The notes below the pieces were generated by a model. That model ran no database searches. It was not told the origin of the DNA and saw nothing but the letters and a program-made list of their open reading frames with translations. DNA of 64,000 nt, taken from Grifola frondosa. Taxonomy: Eukaryota; Basidiomycota; Agaricomycetes; Polyporales; Grifolaceae. This document shows, in pieces, positions 23,042 through 34,400 of the stretch (the first letter of the stretch is position 1; the number at the start of each line of letters is the position of its first letter). The position numbers and the translations under genes were made by a program. The stretch spans positions 620,001 to 684,000 of the forward strand of contig LUGG01000006.1 of assembly GCA_001683735.1 (NCBI GenBank), in the 5' to 3' direction.

Positions 23042-23060
23042 CCCCTCGCGGTGGGCTCCA
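23042..23060 (-). promoter_or_regulatory. Copy A putative primer-binding site
   Basis: Four bases (TTTC) after the 5' LTR on the minus strand comes TGGAGCCCACCGCGAG, starting with the TGG expected opposite a tRNA CCA end. The same sequence and spacing occur in copies B (28411) and C (55475). The matching tRNA was not identified. Confidence 0.65.
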
Positions 23061-23064
23061 GAAA

Positions 23065-24313
23065 TGATACTCTCTTGCCGACTCTGACCTATAAAATAAC
23101 AAATATGTATCCTATAGATCGTAAAGTCAGTAGCAACGAGATATAGCGCGAATGGGCTCTCGATTTCTCGCAGAGGTCCCTTGCACCGAGTTGTGTAACT
23201 AGCTATGCTCGCGAGTCGCACGTGAATCGTACTTCTCTGAGGTAGGGGAAACGCAGAAGAAGATAAAAGTAAATGCTTAGCAATATCGGGTCTTCGCGCA
23301 CTCCACGCGTATCGCAACTAAAGAGGTCTCCTTGATCGTAGGTTCGAAGTCGCAGCGTGTATGATGGTTTATCCGTATAGTCGCAAGTATCGCGGTCGCA
23401 GTTTCGCAGTGAGAGGAGAGCTTTTAGTGAAGAGTGGTCGCGATCGCAAGTGAAGCCGGCGATTTTGAACTCTGTACTTGTGGGGGAAACTCGTGTCTGA
23501 TTCGTATCGTACTATACATGAGTTTTTATGAATTATTCTACGTATCTGAAACGCGAAACGTTCTCGGTACGAATTAAAAGCCGATCGCAAGTGCCTTGCG
23601 ACCAACATATCCTGTGAAATACGATAGCTGGTAAGGGAAAGGTCAATCGCTATAATGTCAAAAGTCTGGGATGAAACGCGACACAAGTAAGCTACGATAA
23701 ATCAAGGAAATGGAAATACAGAATGTATGGTGGCTGAACTGCTACACCTGCCACGTATAGCCATGCACTGCACCGGCACGCGAAACATGCGAAGGTACGC
23801 GTGAGTAGACGCACGGCCTTCTCGGGGCGTTTATTGTAAAGGGGAACGTGTCGCACCGGTAGTTCGGTCCGGAATATACCGCAAACAATAGTGGCGACGT
23901 CGCGTTGACGTGTAGAATCGCGTGGCGCAGCTAAATCAGCTATGGGAAGAATCTAAGGCTGGGCAGGAGTCGAAAGGACTGGGATCAGAGTTTGACGCGT
24001 GTGATCCGTCAGGCAGACGCATGTAGGACGCCGAACAATTGGGTCGCAAGTGTTTTTGACACGTCGCACGTCGCCATGAGGTGAATTTGAATTCGAATAT
24101 GACGTATCGCGTGAATATTGAGTATGCGAAGTATCGGTAGGTGATGCTCGGCTTGCTGCGCGTCGCAACGAGGCGTAGAGTTATTGTTCAGATGACCTGT
24201 AACGACGTAATCGCAGGTGCGATCCTATTGAAATAGCGTGTAGCTCCTGGGTGATCGTCAGAGGTTCGAAATGCGAAAATGATTTGATCCGCGTAGTTAA
24301 GGCCATCGTATCA
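23065..24313 (-). repeat. Copy A LTR (5' LTR relative to gag-pol)
   Basis: 1249 bp bounded by TGATAC and GTATCA, matching 12449-13696 with one G of difference. It contains the four TCGCAAGT octamers at 23381, 23444, 23585 and 24044. The gag-pol promoter should lie in its right (U3) part, but no TATA box was assigned with confidence. Confidence 0.95.
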
Positions 24314-24317
24314 CCGT
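24314..24317. repeat. Target-site duplication of copy A, right (CCGT)
   Basis: CCGT follows GTATCA of the right LTR and matches 12445-12448. Confidence 0.85.
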
Positions 24318-25160
24318 GCATGCCGGGCCCAAATTGACCTTACCAGCCACAGGCGACATGAGCGTGAACTCATTCAGGCACATAGTGGCTGTGCTGTCCA
24401 TGCACGAGTGCTCGCCGAGGAAGCCGGACTTGCCATTCTTGAACATGATGACTGGCGGCGCTGCTTGTGAGGGCCATGCTAGGTGAGAAACAGAAACGCT
24501 GGAGGTGCACCTTGGTGTTTGTCATAGAACCGGTTCCTGCTGTCACCGAGCCTGCATGCCCAGCTTGTGTCTTCGCACGTGACGGGCTTGGTATCGTCAA
24601 GACACACCACGATCATGGCAGACTTGATGGCTTTGAGGGAGGCTGTGTTTGATGGTGACACAGCGAGGAGAGCGGCACAGGCCTGACAAGCAGGCTTGAA
24701 ATCAAGTTCTGTCAAAGAAGTATAGACGGCTCACGTCTGTCCAGGTATCGTGGTTGTCTGTAGTCAGGGCTCCAACAGATGCAGCCTTCTTGTCGCCCAC
24801 CAATGCGATTACCTTCTCAATCTGTGCCTCTAGCTCGGCAGCCGTCGCTCGTGCCCGGCCTTGTCTGTACACCACGACGGGGTCCCTGCAGCCCATATAT
24901 GCAACTTCGTTCCACCAATCCGACAGCCAGCTCTTTAGGTTGGGGGTCGCGCATGCACTCCTTGAGACGCGTCTGGAGCACCTTCACCAGTTCTAAGTCG
25001 AGGAATGTCTTGACAGCGGTTAGGCGCAAGAGACGCATGCTTCTGAGTGGGGTGAGGAATGTCTGCGTGGGGTTGTAGGTCAGCAGGTCCTAGAAGAACT
25101 CGAGCCTGTCACCATGGTGAGCGAGGTAGACAATGCCGAGGATTCCAGTGGTGTTCACCA
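24318..25160 (-). pseudogene. Carnitine O-acetyltransferase, N-terminal and middle part, pseudogene
   Basis: On the minus strand, in family order: a KTFLDLELVKVLQTRL segment (about 24960-25020), the SWLSDWWNEVAYMGCRDPVV motif (about 24875-24935, in a shifted frame), a segment AELEAQIEKVIALVGDKKA followed by VGALTTDNHDTW (about 24740-24850), and FLGEHSCMDSTAT with LNEF (about 24365-24425). About 100 residues usually found between the WW-N motif and the AELEAQ segment are absent, and frames change several times. The gene was therefore already decayed, independent of the copy A insertion that separates it from 11690-12444. Confidence 0.8.
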
Positions 25161-25860
25161 TGGCTGGAAATGAGCAAGACGAAGAGAACCAGTGCTGCAT
25201 TCTCTGTGCAGCTTTATATGAGCATGGGCTGAGGAAGACCGTGATGGGAGAAGAGCGGGGGATGGGTCGATGTATGCGCACCCTGGAAAAGATATCTTTT
25301 ATTCAATTCTGAGTGAATCCCAAGATGGAGAGAGAGGTGACATCAAAGGAAAAGCACAGCAGAAGAAATCACCACCAATAAGAGAAGGTAATCACCGAAT
25401 TCGGAAGGTGCCCCGATTTGGCAAATAGGAGGGAACTGGCCCAAATATATCTTTTAGAATAAAATATATAAAACACACTGGATGCATGCAGTCTCTTGCA
25501 GCTCCGGTCCTGTGCAGGCATCTGGTAGCCTCGTGTAGCGTCTTGCCCAAATGCGGTATCTGGTAAGTGCCTACATGTGCAGGCACTTTTTGCTGATGTT
25601 GTGCTTAAATCTACTACAAGTATATAAAATGCATTACAATACATTACAATATGATCCCGGCAGTATATAATCGATCACCCGTGCTGCCCAGCCACGCCAG
25701 AACAGACCTGTGCTTGGAGCACCTTTGAAGATGCCCGGAGGCTGGTAGCCTCATGGCTTCCCTTATCTGGAAGTGTGCTTATGGCAAGGTCCTGGAAAAG
25801 GTACCTTGCACCCGACTTTTTGCTGATGAACTGACTATATCTGAAGTGTATTTTAGGGGT
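25161..25860. repeat. Non-coding repeat-like segment with palindrome
   Basis: No gene was recognised. The segment contains AAGTGCCT-N8-AGGCACTT (25565-25588) and the 15-mer GGAAAAGGTACCTTG (25794-25808) shared with 10454-10468. Composition becomes AT-rich towards the right. It may be the flank of a transposable element that carried the acyltransferase fragment. Confidence 0.3.
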
Positions 25861-26273
25861 ATTGGTTCACTTGCATTCTGTTGTTATTGTTACTGTGTTG
25901 AATTATATTTTGTTTCTCTCTAAGTACTTGCAAATGTGTTTTTGTAAGTATACTTTGTGGTCTGTTGTTATTAATTACATTACATATAACATATATAACA
26001 CCCTGTGCTCAAGCACATAAACTTTTACCGCAGTTGAAGCATACATTTATTGTGTGATACAAAAATGATTATAGTTTCTTTCATTAAGTGATACAAACAT
26101 GTCAAGCCTGCTAAATTTTGATGCACTTATTGTGCTAAATTCTAATCCTTCATGGTTTTCTTTTCAGGATTCTCATTATTTGCATCAACTAATAAATTAT
26201 CAAGATCAACTTTATATAACACTGTTAGAGCATTATATCCTTCAATTTCCTGACATAAGCTACTAAAAACAAT

Positions 26274-27113
26274 TTGTCAAATATGCTTCTCTTACATTTT
26301 ATTACTTCTTGTGCAAAAATAGCTGCATTATCTGATATTGATATATGTTCTTTGGAGCAAAATACAAATAATCAGTATCAATATTGTTACACAAATATAT
26401 GCAACTACTATGATTTATTATATGGCTCAGTAATTGCTAAAGTATTATGTATCTCTCCTAATATCTTTTCACCTAGTGTAACATGTATAAATCATCACAG
26501 TTTATCTTGGTTAAGCACAACACCAAGTATTTTGGAATATCATCTTCAATGCTTAGATCATAATATAATAAAAATAGCTTGTCTTAAAATTTTAGATATA
26601 CTTCCAAAAAAGCAACTTGCTCAAAGATTAGCTTTAACAGAATATATTCATAAGCAGTCAGTTTATCTCGTAACTACATCTAGATATGCTTTTTTAATGA
26701 AATTTTTGCTATACTCCGATGCAATTATTTTGACTTTAGAAACAATTCATGGTTATGCAGTTGTTTCTGTTATATGTAAGACATATGATTCTTTATTAGT
26801 ACATCTTAAAAAAGAAAGGTATGAGCAAAAAGATTTAATATGTGATATAAAACATGAACAGCTGGAAAATAATATGAAGTGGCCTACAACACCATCAACT
26901 GATAACATATATGATTGTATCAATGATTACTATAATGCTATTCAATGGCACATGCCTTCAGTTTGTGCAGTGTGTTCTAGAAAAACTGATGCTATTATTA
27001 TATATACTGTAAATATTAATGAAGATGCAGAATATAATAAAATTGCTGCTGGTCTATTGATGTATGTACATTACAAATTCAAACTGCCAACACTTCACTC
27101 GATTACCCTCTGA
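26274..27113 (+). CDS. AT-rich ORF of uncertain origin, possibly a Helitron-type N-terminal fragment
   Basis: A 279-codon open frame in strongly AT-rich DNA (about 25860-27095), unlike the GC-balanced neighbours. Codon third positions are mostly A/T. The C-terminal part has a WPTTPSTDNIYDCINDYY segment followed by MPSVCAVCSRK, which recalls the CAVC motif of a domain found upstream of the helicase in basidiomycete Helitron proteins. Composition changes abruptly near 27095, so the ORF is probably truncated, with its last 6-10 codons from other DNA. No Rep or helicase motif is present here. The start may lie upstream, since the AT-rich region continues. Confidence 0.35.
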   Translation: MSNMLLLHFITSCAKIAALSDIDICSLEQNTNNQYQYCYTNICNYYDLLYGSVIAKVLCISPNIFSPSVTCINHHSLSWLSTTPSILEYHLQCLDHNIIKIACLKILDILPKKQLAQRLALTEYIHKQSVYLVTTSRYAFLMKFLLYSDAIILTLETIHGYAVVSVICKTYDSLLVHLKKERYEQKDLICDIKHEQLENNMKWPTTPSTDNIYDCINDYYNAIQWHMPSVCAVCSRKTDAIIIYTVNINEDAEYNKIAAGLLMYVHYKFKLPTLHSITL

Positions 27114-27293
27114 GTCGGGGACTGGCGCTCGCACCGCTACAATTTGATAGTTATGAAGTTCATGTCGCACCAATGCGCCAGCTGGGCTAGCGTAAACCCC
27201 CACGCATGCCATACTGTGCACGAACGTCTCTCATCGAGACCGTGCAGAGACAAGGAGGCGGTGATACAGCTATAGTCGTGAGATATGCCGCGT
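27114..27293. other. Short flank of copy B, nothing recognised
   Basis: 180 bp of GC-richer DNA between the AT-rich ORF and copy B. It ends in GCGT (27290-27293), the left target duplication of copy B, matching GCGT at 38906-38909. Confidence 0.5.
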
Positions 27294-28406
27294 TGATACG
27301 CACGCGATACGCACCCCAATATCTTTGCGACTTTATTGCTTATTTTTGCGCAGTACAGCAATGATGCAAAAGGGACATGTTCGCAATATTGACGCATCAT
27401 ACGAACGCGAAGAAGCTATTCGCAGTCCAGAAATAGCGCGGTTCTTGTCTTCGCGACACACACGTGCTGCGATCGGACCGCTTAACTTCGCATCTTAACA
27501 ATAATGTGTCGTTGGGAGTTCCCGGACCCTCGCGAACACTTTGGACATGCGTCGCAGCCACGCATCATAGAAGTGTCATCGTATCGCAGCCACTATTGTT
27601 ATTAGGCGCGTACCGGTCCGCATCTGAAACATGATGCATCATACCTCCTTTAGACGCCCCGAGAAGCCCGCGCGTCTACCCACATATACAGTCGCATCCT
27701 TCCCGTACCAGGTGCGGTGCATATCTAAACATGGCAAGTTTCGTATTCAGCCACCGTATTTCCTGTGTTACTGTTTCCCTGGACTGTCGTGATTTACTTG
27801 TACCGCGTTTCATTATTGACATTGTGGCTGATCCTTTCCCTACTAGTTTACGATATTTCACAGGATATGTTCGCCGCGATATAGTTGCGACAGCCTTACC
27901 GCATACATCGCAATCATTTTGCATTTCAGATACGTAGAATAGTTCATAAAAACTCATGTATAGTACGATACGAATCAGACACGAGTTTCCCCACAAAGTA
28001 CAGAGTTCAAAATCGCCGGCTCTACTTGCGATCGCGACCACTCTTCACTAAAGCTCTCCTCTCACTGCGAAACTGCGACCGCGATACTTGCGACTATACG
28101 GATAAACCATCATACACGCTGCGACTTCGAACCTACGATCAGGAGACCTCTTTAGTTGCGATACGTGCGGAGCGCGCGAAGAGCCGATATTGCTAAGCAT
28201 TTACTTTTATCTTCTTCTGCGTTTCCCTACCTCAGAGAAGTGCGATTCACGTGCGACTCGCGAGCATAGCTAGTTACACAACTCGGTGCAAGGGACCTCT
28301 GCGAGAAATCGAGAGCCCATTCGCGCTATATCTCGTTGCTACTGACTTTACGATCTATAGGATACATATTTGTTATTTTATAGGTTGGAGTCGCAAGAGA
28401 GTATCA
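27294..28406 (+). repeat. Copy B 5' LTR
   Basis: About 1113 bp from TGATACGCACGC to GAGAGTATCA. The right half matches (reverse complement) the A/C LTRs. The first 200-250 bp do not visibly match them. Confidence 0.95.
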
Positions 28407-28410
28407 TTTC

Positions 28411-28428
28411 TGGAGCCCACCGCGAGGG
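28411..28428 (+). promoter_or_regulatory. Copy B putative primer-binding site
   Basis: TGGAGCCCACCGCGAGGG begins four bases (TTTC) after the 5' LTR, the same as in A and C. The complementary tRNA was not identified. Confidence 0.65.
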
Positions 28429-28483
28429 GTTCTTTCGTATCCTTCGCTCAAGGTCCCTACTGGAGTTTTAGCAGAGAAAACAC

Positions 28484-31400
28484 TTGCGATCGCGTTCATA
28501 TCTCTGTATCAATCTCTCTTCGAGTTTAGGCACAATTGCGGACGAAACTGTCTACCAGACACCGCTATCACAACTTAGCCCACTTACATCAGTTCCATCT
28601 TCCATCACGTCGCAGTCATCCCCACCAGAATTACAACTACCTCCAGTAGCAGACGATATTCCAGCCCGGTCGCAATCGCCTGAATCTCCCACTCCAGCTT
28701 CCACACACACTCGTGCATCACTTCCACTTCGTTCGGGCCTAAGACTAGGTGAAGATACTTCTATTCTCGATCGCGCGACAGAGCCGCACGAGAAATTAGA
28801 AGAGGAATCGCCTATCATTCCGGAACCATCTCAGTCGCAAACCACGGCAGGACCTTCGCGTCTTCCGCGACCTATCACTCGCAATTACGCGAGACAACAG
28901 CAGCGTCGGTCGCAATCAACATCTTCTGTAAACCCAGACACTCCTGTATCGCGACCATTCCAGCGAGCGTCGCTCCTCCAGTAGCACCTAGACCAGTTCC
29001 ACCTGCGACAACGCAGAACATACCGCCTCAGCCCCCTATTCCTCAGCCACCTCTTGTAAATCCACCAGCTCCTAACATGGCAACAGCAATGCCCACGCGC
29101 GGACATCATACCGCACCAGTTTTCGATCCGAAGGAACCGCGAACGCTTTTGCGATTCTTTGAAGATCTCGAATATCTTTTACCACACTTGCGACCGCACC
29201 AACCAACGAATTGAAAAGAGACACGCTGTACGGTATGCACCCATCGACGTCGCAGACATGTGGGATCAATTACCTTCGTACGCGGATGCGACAAAGACGT
29301 ACGAAGAATGGCGCGAAGAGGTCAAAGCGTTTTATCCTACTGCCGATGCGAACAGGAAATATACGTTGCAGGATCTTGATTTACTTATAGGAGAACGATC
29401 GCGATTGGGCATTTCTACAGCGGCGGATCTAGGAGACTATTATAGGGAGTTTTTCAAGATCACAGAGTTCCTTCGTAGTCGACAGAGGCTTTCGACAAGT
29501 GAAATCGCGAGGACGTTTTATAAGCCTTTCACGCCAACTCTTTGGCAGTCTGTACACTCGCGACTCCAGCTCAAGTATCCTGACCACAATCCTGACGACT
29601 TCTGGCCGTTGCGACATATTTTAGATGCCGCGCACTACGTTCTACATGGTACTCGAGTCGATGCACCAGCGCAGGGTACCCGCAGCTGCGACCACATCCA
29701 CAGCATTACCGCCAGGACTATCAAGACGGAAGACTTCACTTCCCTCATCGAAACCGTCACTCGCACCATCGCACAAGCCTTCGCAAGTCAGCGAACATGG
29801 CCTTTGCTAATGCACAACCACAGACGTCGCGAGTCTCCAATATTGCGAACGCGAATCCAAACACGACTTCGGGAGGTTGTCACTACTGCGGAGAATTCGG
29901 GCACGTAATAGGAGGGTGTCCGAAAGTCCAGGAAGATATTGACATAGGTCGTATTCGTCGCAACATCGAGAACAAGGTAGTCCTACCTTCGGGAGCCTTC
30001 GTTCCTCGCAATGTAACTGGTGCCACCATGCGCGATCGCATCCTCGAATGGCATCGCACGCACCCAAACAATCTCGCGCGAGGACAACTTAGCTCGAATA
30101 CGAACCCGCCGGCAGGACAAATGATTTTCGAAATCACTTCTAATCCCAATGTCGCATCATCATACCAGCTCACGAGAGAAGATCGCATCACAGCCTTGGA
30201 AAGAGAAATCTTCGCACTCAGAAAAGGCAAAGAGGCCTTTGACGGTGTAGAAATTCCTAGGCACCTTCCAGCGCGACCTCCAATACCGACAGCAGTCAAT
30301 CGCGTCGATAACCCTCCTACGCACGAACCCACAGAGGCATCGCAGGTTACCAATCCTCCTAGTGTATCAGCACCCGCTCCTGCGGCATCATCGACACCGT
30401 CACCTGCGACGGTTCCAGCACCTATCCATCCGTATTCGCAAGCTCGCGATGCGACGTATGCTCCGCCTCAGGATCGCAACCTGGGAGTACTACCCAAACC
30501 TCCCAAGGACAAAGATGCAGCTTACAAAACATCTGCGCCTGTCCAAGATCCTAGAATAGCTGAGGACGTCTTCAATAGGTCCATGAAAGCCCCGCTACTT
30601 ACGCTAACACCTGAGGACTTTTATCCATCTCTCCAGAAGTCCGCGCGAAATATCGCGATGCAGTAACTCCTCGTCGCGTTCAAACCACGGACAAACCAGT
30701 CGCGAGCTACGCAGATATAATAGAGGACGATACAGATGAACTTCCAGACGTCGCAAATTCCTCATCGCACATTCCTCCTGCATCACAACTAGTTTCGAAT
30801 GGCCAACCACTGCGACCAGGTGTCATGGTCGTACCAGATCCCTATGAGACGTACTTGCGTGGCCTTAAACCTGGAGAAACACCGAGGTGTGACGGTCGCA
30901 AAAGAGTCGCATGCTGCGATCCATCAATGGTCTCGTAGACAAAAGGAGGACGTCGAAGGGATTATAGACCCAGGATCGCAAATCATCTCAATGTCGGAGG
31001 AAGTTTGTCATGCGCTAGGACTCATATACGACCCCACCATACGCCTTAACATGCAGTCAGCTAATGGCGAAGTTGATCAGTCTCTTGGACTAGTTCGCAA
31101 CGTCCCTTTCCAGGTTTCCGACATCGTCCTTTACCTCCAGATCACGTTATTCGACAGGCCGCATACGACATCTTACTAGGACGACCATTCGATGTTCTAA
31201 CAGAGAGTGTCGTTCGCAACTTCGCGAACGAAGACCAAACAATCACGATACGCTGTCCGAATACTTATCAGACAGTGACAGTCCCGACGTTGCGACGAGG
31301 ACCCCCGCGATTCAAAAGGCGATCGCAACCATGCGACACCACGAGACCCATGACCGAAATTTTACAGCGAACTCGAGGATTTGATTCACGATCAAGGAGA

Positions 31401-34400
31401 GTTGGCTCTAGTTTTGGACTATGATACCCAGTCGGCGCGTCCAGTCATTTCATCTTTCTCTGCGATCGCATCCGTTTCTGATATAGAAAACCTAAAAAGC
31501 ACATATCTTTCAGCTTGCGACTTCGCTTTGCTTCAGAATCATTTCTGCTTCACAGATTCAAGATACCACCGGTGCGACAATATCGATTCAAGAAATACAA
31601 AACATATCAAGATTTGCGGTTCCCTACCCTTCGCGATTTCGCACTCTCTCCCATTCCATAGATAATCGAACTCACTTCCCTCCGCGACAAGATTCAACAT
31701 CTGCGTTTTCACGCAGAAGAAGAAATACAAGCCAGTCGCACTCAAAGTGCGACCAGTACTTGCGACGCTACCCAATCGCTTTCGCATCGTACGCAACATC
31801 CAAGGAGACCCACTCGCAGAATGCCACCACTCGATCCGAATCCACCACTTTGTCCCACAGGAGATATACACAAGCACGTCGCGACGCATTTCGCAAAGCA
31901 CACAATACGGGTTTCTCTGGCCAGCTGAGCTTGATCTCATCGATGATTTCATGTGCAAACAGCACGAAGGCTTCGCATGGGATGACACGGAACGAGGTCG
32001 GTTTAGGCAGGACTTCTTCCTCCAGTCGAAATTCCTGTCATCGAACACAAGCCCTGGGTTCAGCGCAAATCCCCATCCCGCCGGGGATCTTCGACGAAGT
32101 CTGTCGCATCATCAGGAAGAAAATCGAGGCAGGAGTCTACGAACCATCCAACTCATCCTATCGATCGCGATGGTTTTGCGTCCTCAAAAAGGATGGCAAA
32201 GCGTTGCGACTCGTACACAGTCTCGAGCCATTAAACGCAGTTACGATTCAACATTCGGGAGTCCCACCAATTCCTGAACACATTGCAGAGAAATTTGGCA
32301 ATCGCGCGTGTGGCGGCATGCTTGATCTCTATGTCGGATACGATGAGCGAGAAATCGCAGAGTCGTCGCGAGACCTCACATCCTTCCAGACACCCTATGG
32401 CGCGTTGCGATTGGTGACTCTTCCGATGGGATGGACAAACGCAGTACCCATCTTCCACGACGATGTCACATATATCCTACAGCCCGAAATTCCACATATT
32501 ACAATTCCCTACATCGACGACGTCCCCGTTCGGGCCCAGAGACACGCTACGAACTGGCAGATGGAGGCTACGAAGTCATCGCGACAAATCCGGGCATTCG
32601 TAGATTTGTCTGGGAGCACATGCATAGCATCAGCAGGATCGTACAGCGCATGCGATACTGGGTGGTACGTTCTCTGGCACGAAATCCCTCTTAGTCGCAG
32701 AGGAAACACTCGTCATTGGCCATCGCTGTACCTACAAAGGCAGACTTCCAGAAGAATCGCGGGTCAAAGCGATCGAAAATTGGGGCCCTTGCAAAGACTT
32801 GTCAGAGGTCAGGGCTTTTCTAGGTACCATAGGAGTTGTTCGATCTTCATTCGCAATTTCGCACAACGCGCGCATCCTCTCGTCTATCTTACGCGCAAAG
32901 ATATTCCATTCGAATTCGGTCCGCGACAGATTCAAGCGCAAGAGGATCTCAAACAAGCACTCCTGAGTCTCCAGCCTTGCGCGCAATCGACTACACATCC
33001 GACTCGCCAGTTATTCTAGCAGTTGACACTCATACATCGCAGTCGGTTCCATCTATGTCAATGCGACCTCGAGAACCCGCGAATCCGATACTACAACCGA
33101 TTCTCACATCACACTCAATGATCGCGAGTCGCGATTCTCGCAACCCAAGCTCGAAATTTATGGACTCTTTCGCGCACTACGCGCGTTGCGACTGTATCTC
33201 ATAGGTGTTCGCAACTTGGTCATAGAAGTCGACGCACGCTATATCAAAGGCATGCTACAGAACCCAGACATCGCACCGTCCGCAAGCATCAATCGATGGA
33301 TAGTCGCAATCCTCACATTTCACTTCACCCTTGTTCACGTTCCTGGCACCAATCACGGACCAGACGGACTGTCGCGGAGACCTAGGCAACCAGACGATGA
33401 AGACGAACCTGAGGACGACTTCGAAGACTGGATAGATCGCATACACGGTTTCGCGCACCTCGTCAATCCCCATCCTACACAGAAAGTCACCCGCGACTCA
33501 CTTGTTTCAATATACACCATCGATGAACCACAACCAGACTGCGACACTCGTCGCAAGTACCAGAAGGAGAAGAGAGTCGCAGGACCCCCCGTAGATTCCT
33601 ACGACATCGTACCTCGTAGTATTCAAGCCATCGCACTCGATCAAAGCTTCTACTTGTTCGCGACTGGCATAGAACTCGAGCGACCACACAATTCACAGAT
33701 GCAGACTACGAGACTTTTGTTAAGTTCGCAGTACAATTCTTCGTCGACTCTGACAGACTTTGGAAGCGCGATCCACACGGAGCACACAAACTTGTCATCG
33801 CACCCGAAGGACGTCTCAATATTCTGCGAGCATGTCACGATGAAATAGGCCATCGAGGAGTCTATGCGACGCGAGCATCTATCTGCGAACGATTCTGGTG
33901 GCCTCATACTTAAAGGACATCGTGTGTGTTTGTTCGCACATGTCTAATCTGCCAACAGCGACAGTCGCGACAGGTCCCATTCCCCCAGTCGTCGCAATGC
34001 CAGCACCTCTATTCGCGAAAGTTCACCTTGACACAATGCACCTCCCTCCGTCGGGTGGTTACAAATACCTCGTTCAAGGTCGCGATTCCCTCACATTCTA
34101 TCCCGAATTTCGAGCACTTCGCGCAGACAGCGAAGACTCTTGGCGATTTATCTTCGAAGATATCCTTTGCAGATGGGGCGCAATCAGCGAGATCGTCACG
34201 GACAATGGCACTGCATTCGTGAAGGCAACTGAGTACCTTGCGAAGAAATACCACGTCCACCACATTCGCATTAGCGGATACAATTCACGCGCAAATGGTA
34301 TCGTCGAGCGATCGCACTACGATATTCGAGGAGCACTCTTCAAGGCCGCAGATGGAGACCAAAAGCGATGGTCGCAAGTGGTGCACTCAGTATTTTGGGC

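Larger units (their letters stand above)
12449..24313 (-). mobile_element. Ty3/gypsy-type LTR retrotransposon, copy A (gag-pol on minus strand)
   Basis: An 11.87-kb complete element: two LTRs (12449-13696 and 23065-24313), 4-bp target duplication CCGT, putative primer-binding site beside the right LTR, polypurine tract beside the left LTR, gag-pol on the minus strand (order PR-RT-RH-IN, i.e. Ty3/gypsy), and an additional plus-strand gene at 13864-15818. It sits inside a carnitine acetyltransferase pseudogene. Reading both LTRs line by line I found a single difference (one G in a G run, about 13207 against 23823-23827), so the insertion looks very recent. gag-pol nevertheless has many frameshifts, so this copy was either mobilised in trans or is affected by assembly indels. 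Confidence 0.95.

Noticed and set aside
12449..24313. Many plus-strand ORFs opposite gag-pol (for example 19414-19848, 22652-22918) as genes
   Set aside because: They are shadows of the gag-pol frame, explained by the element's TCGC/GCGA-rich composition; they recur in A, B and C only because gag-pol is conserved.
26274..27113. AT-rich ORF as inserted mitochondrial DNA
   Set aside because: The frame uses the standard code and shows no mitochondrial gene motif; a mobile-element origin is at least as likely.
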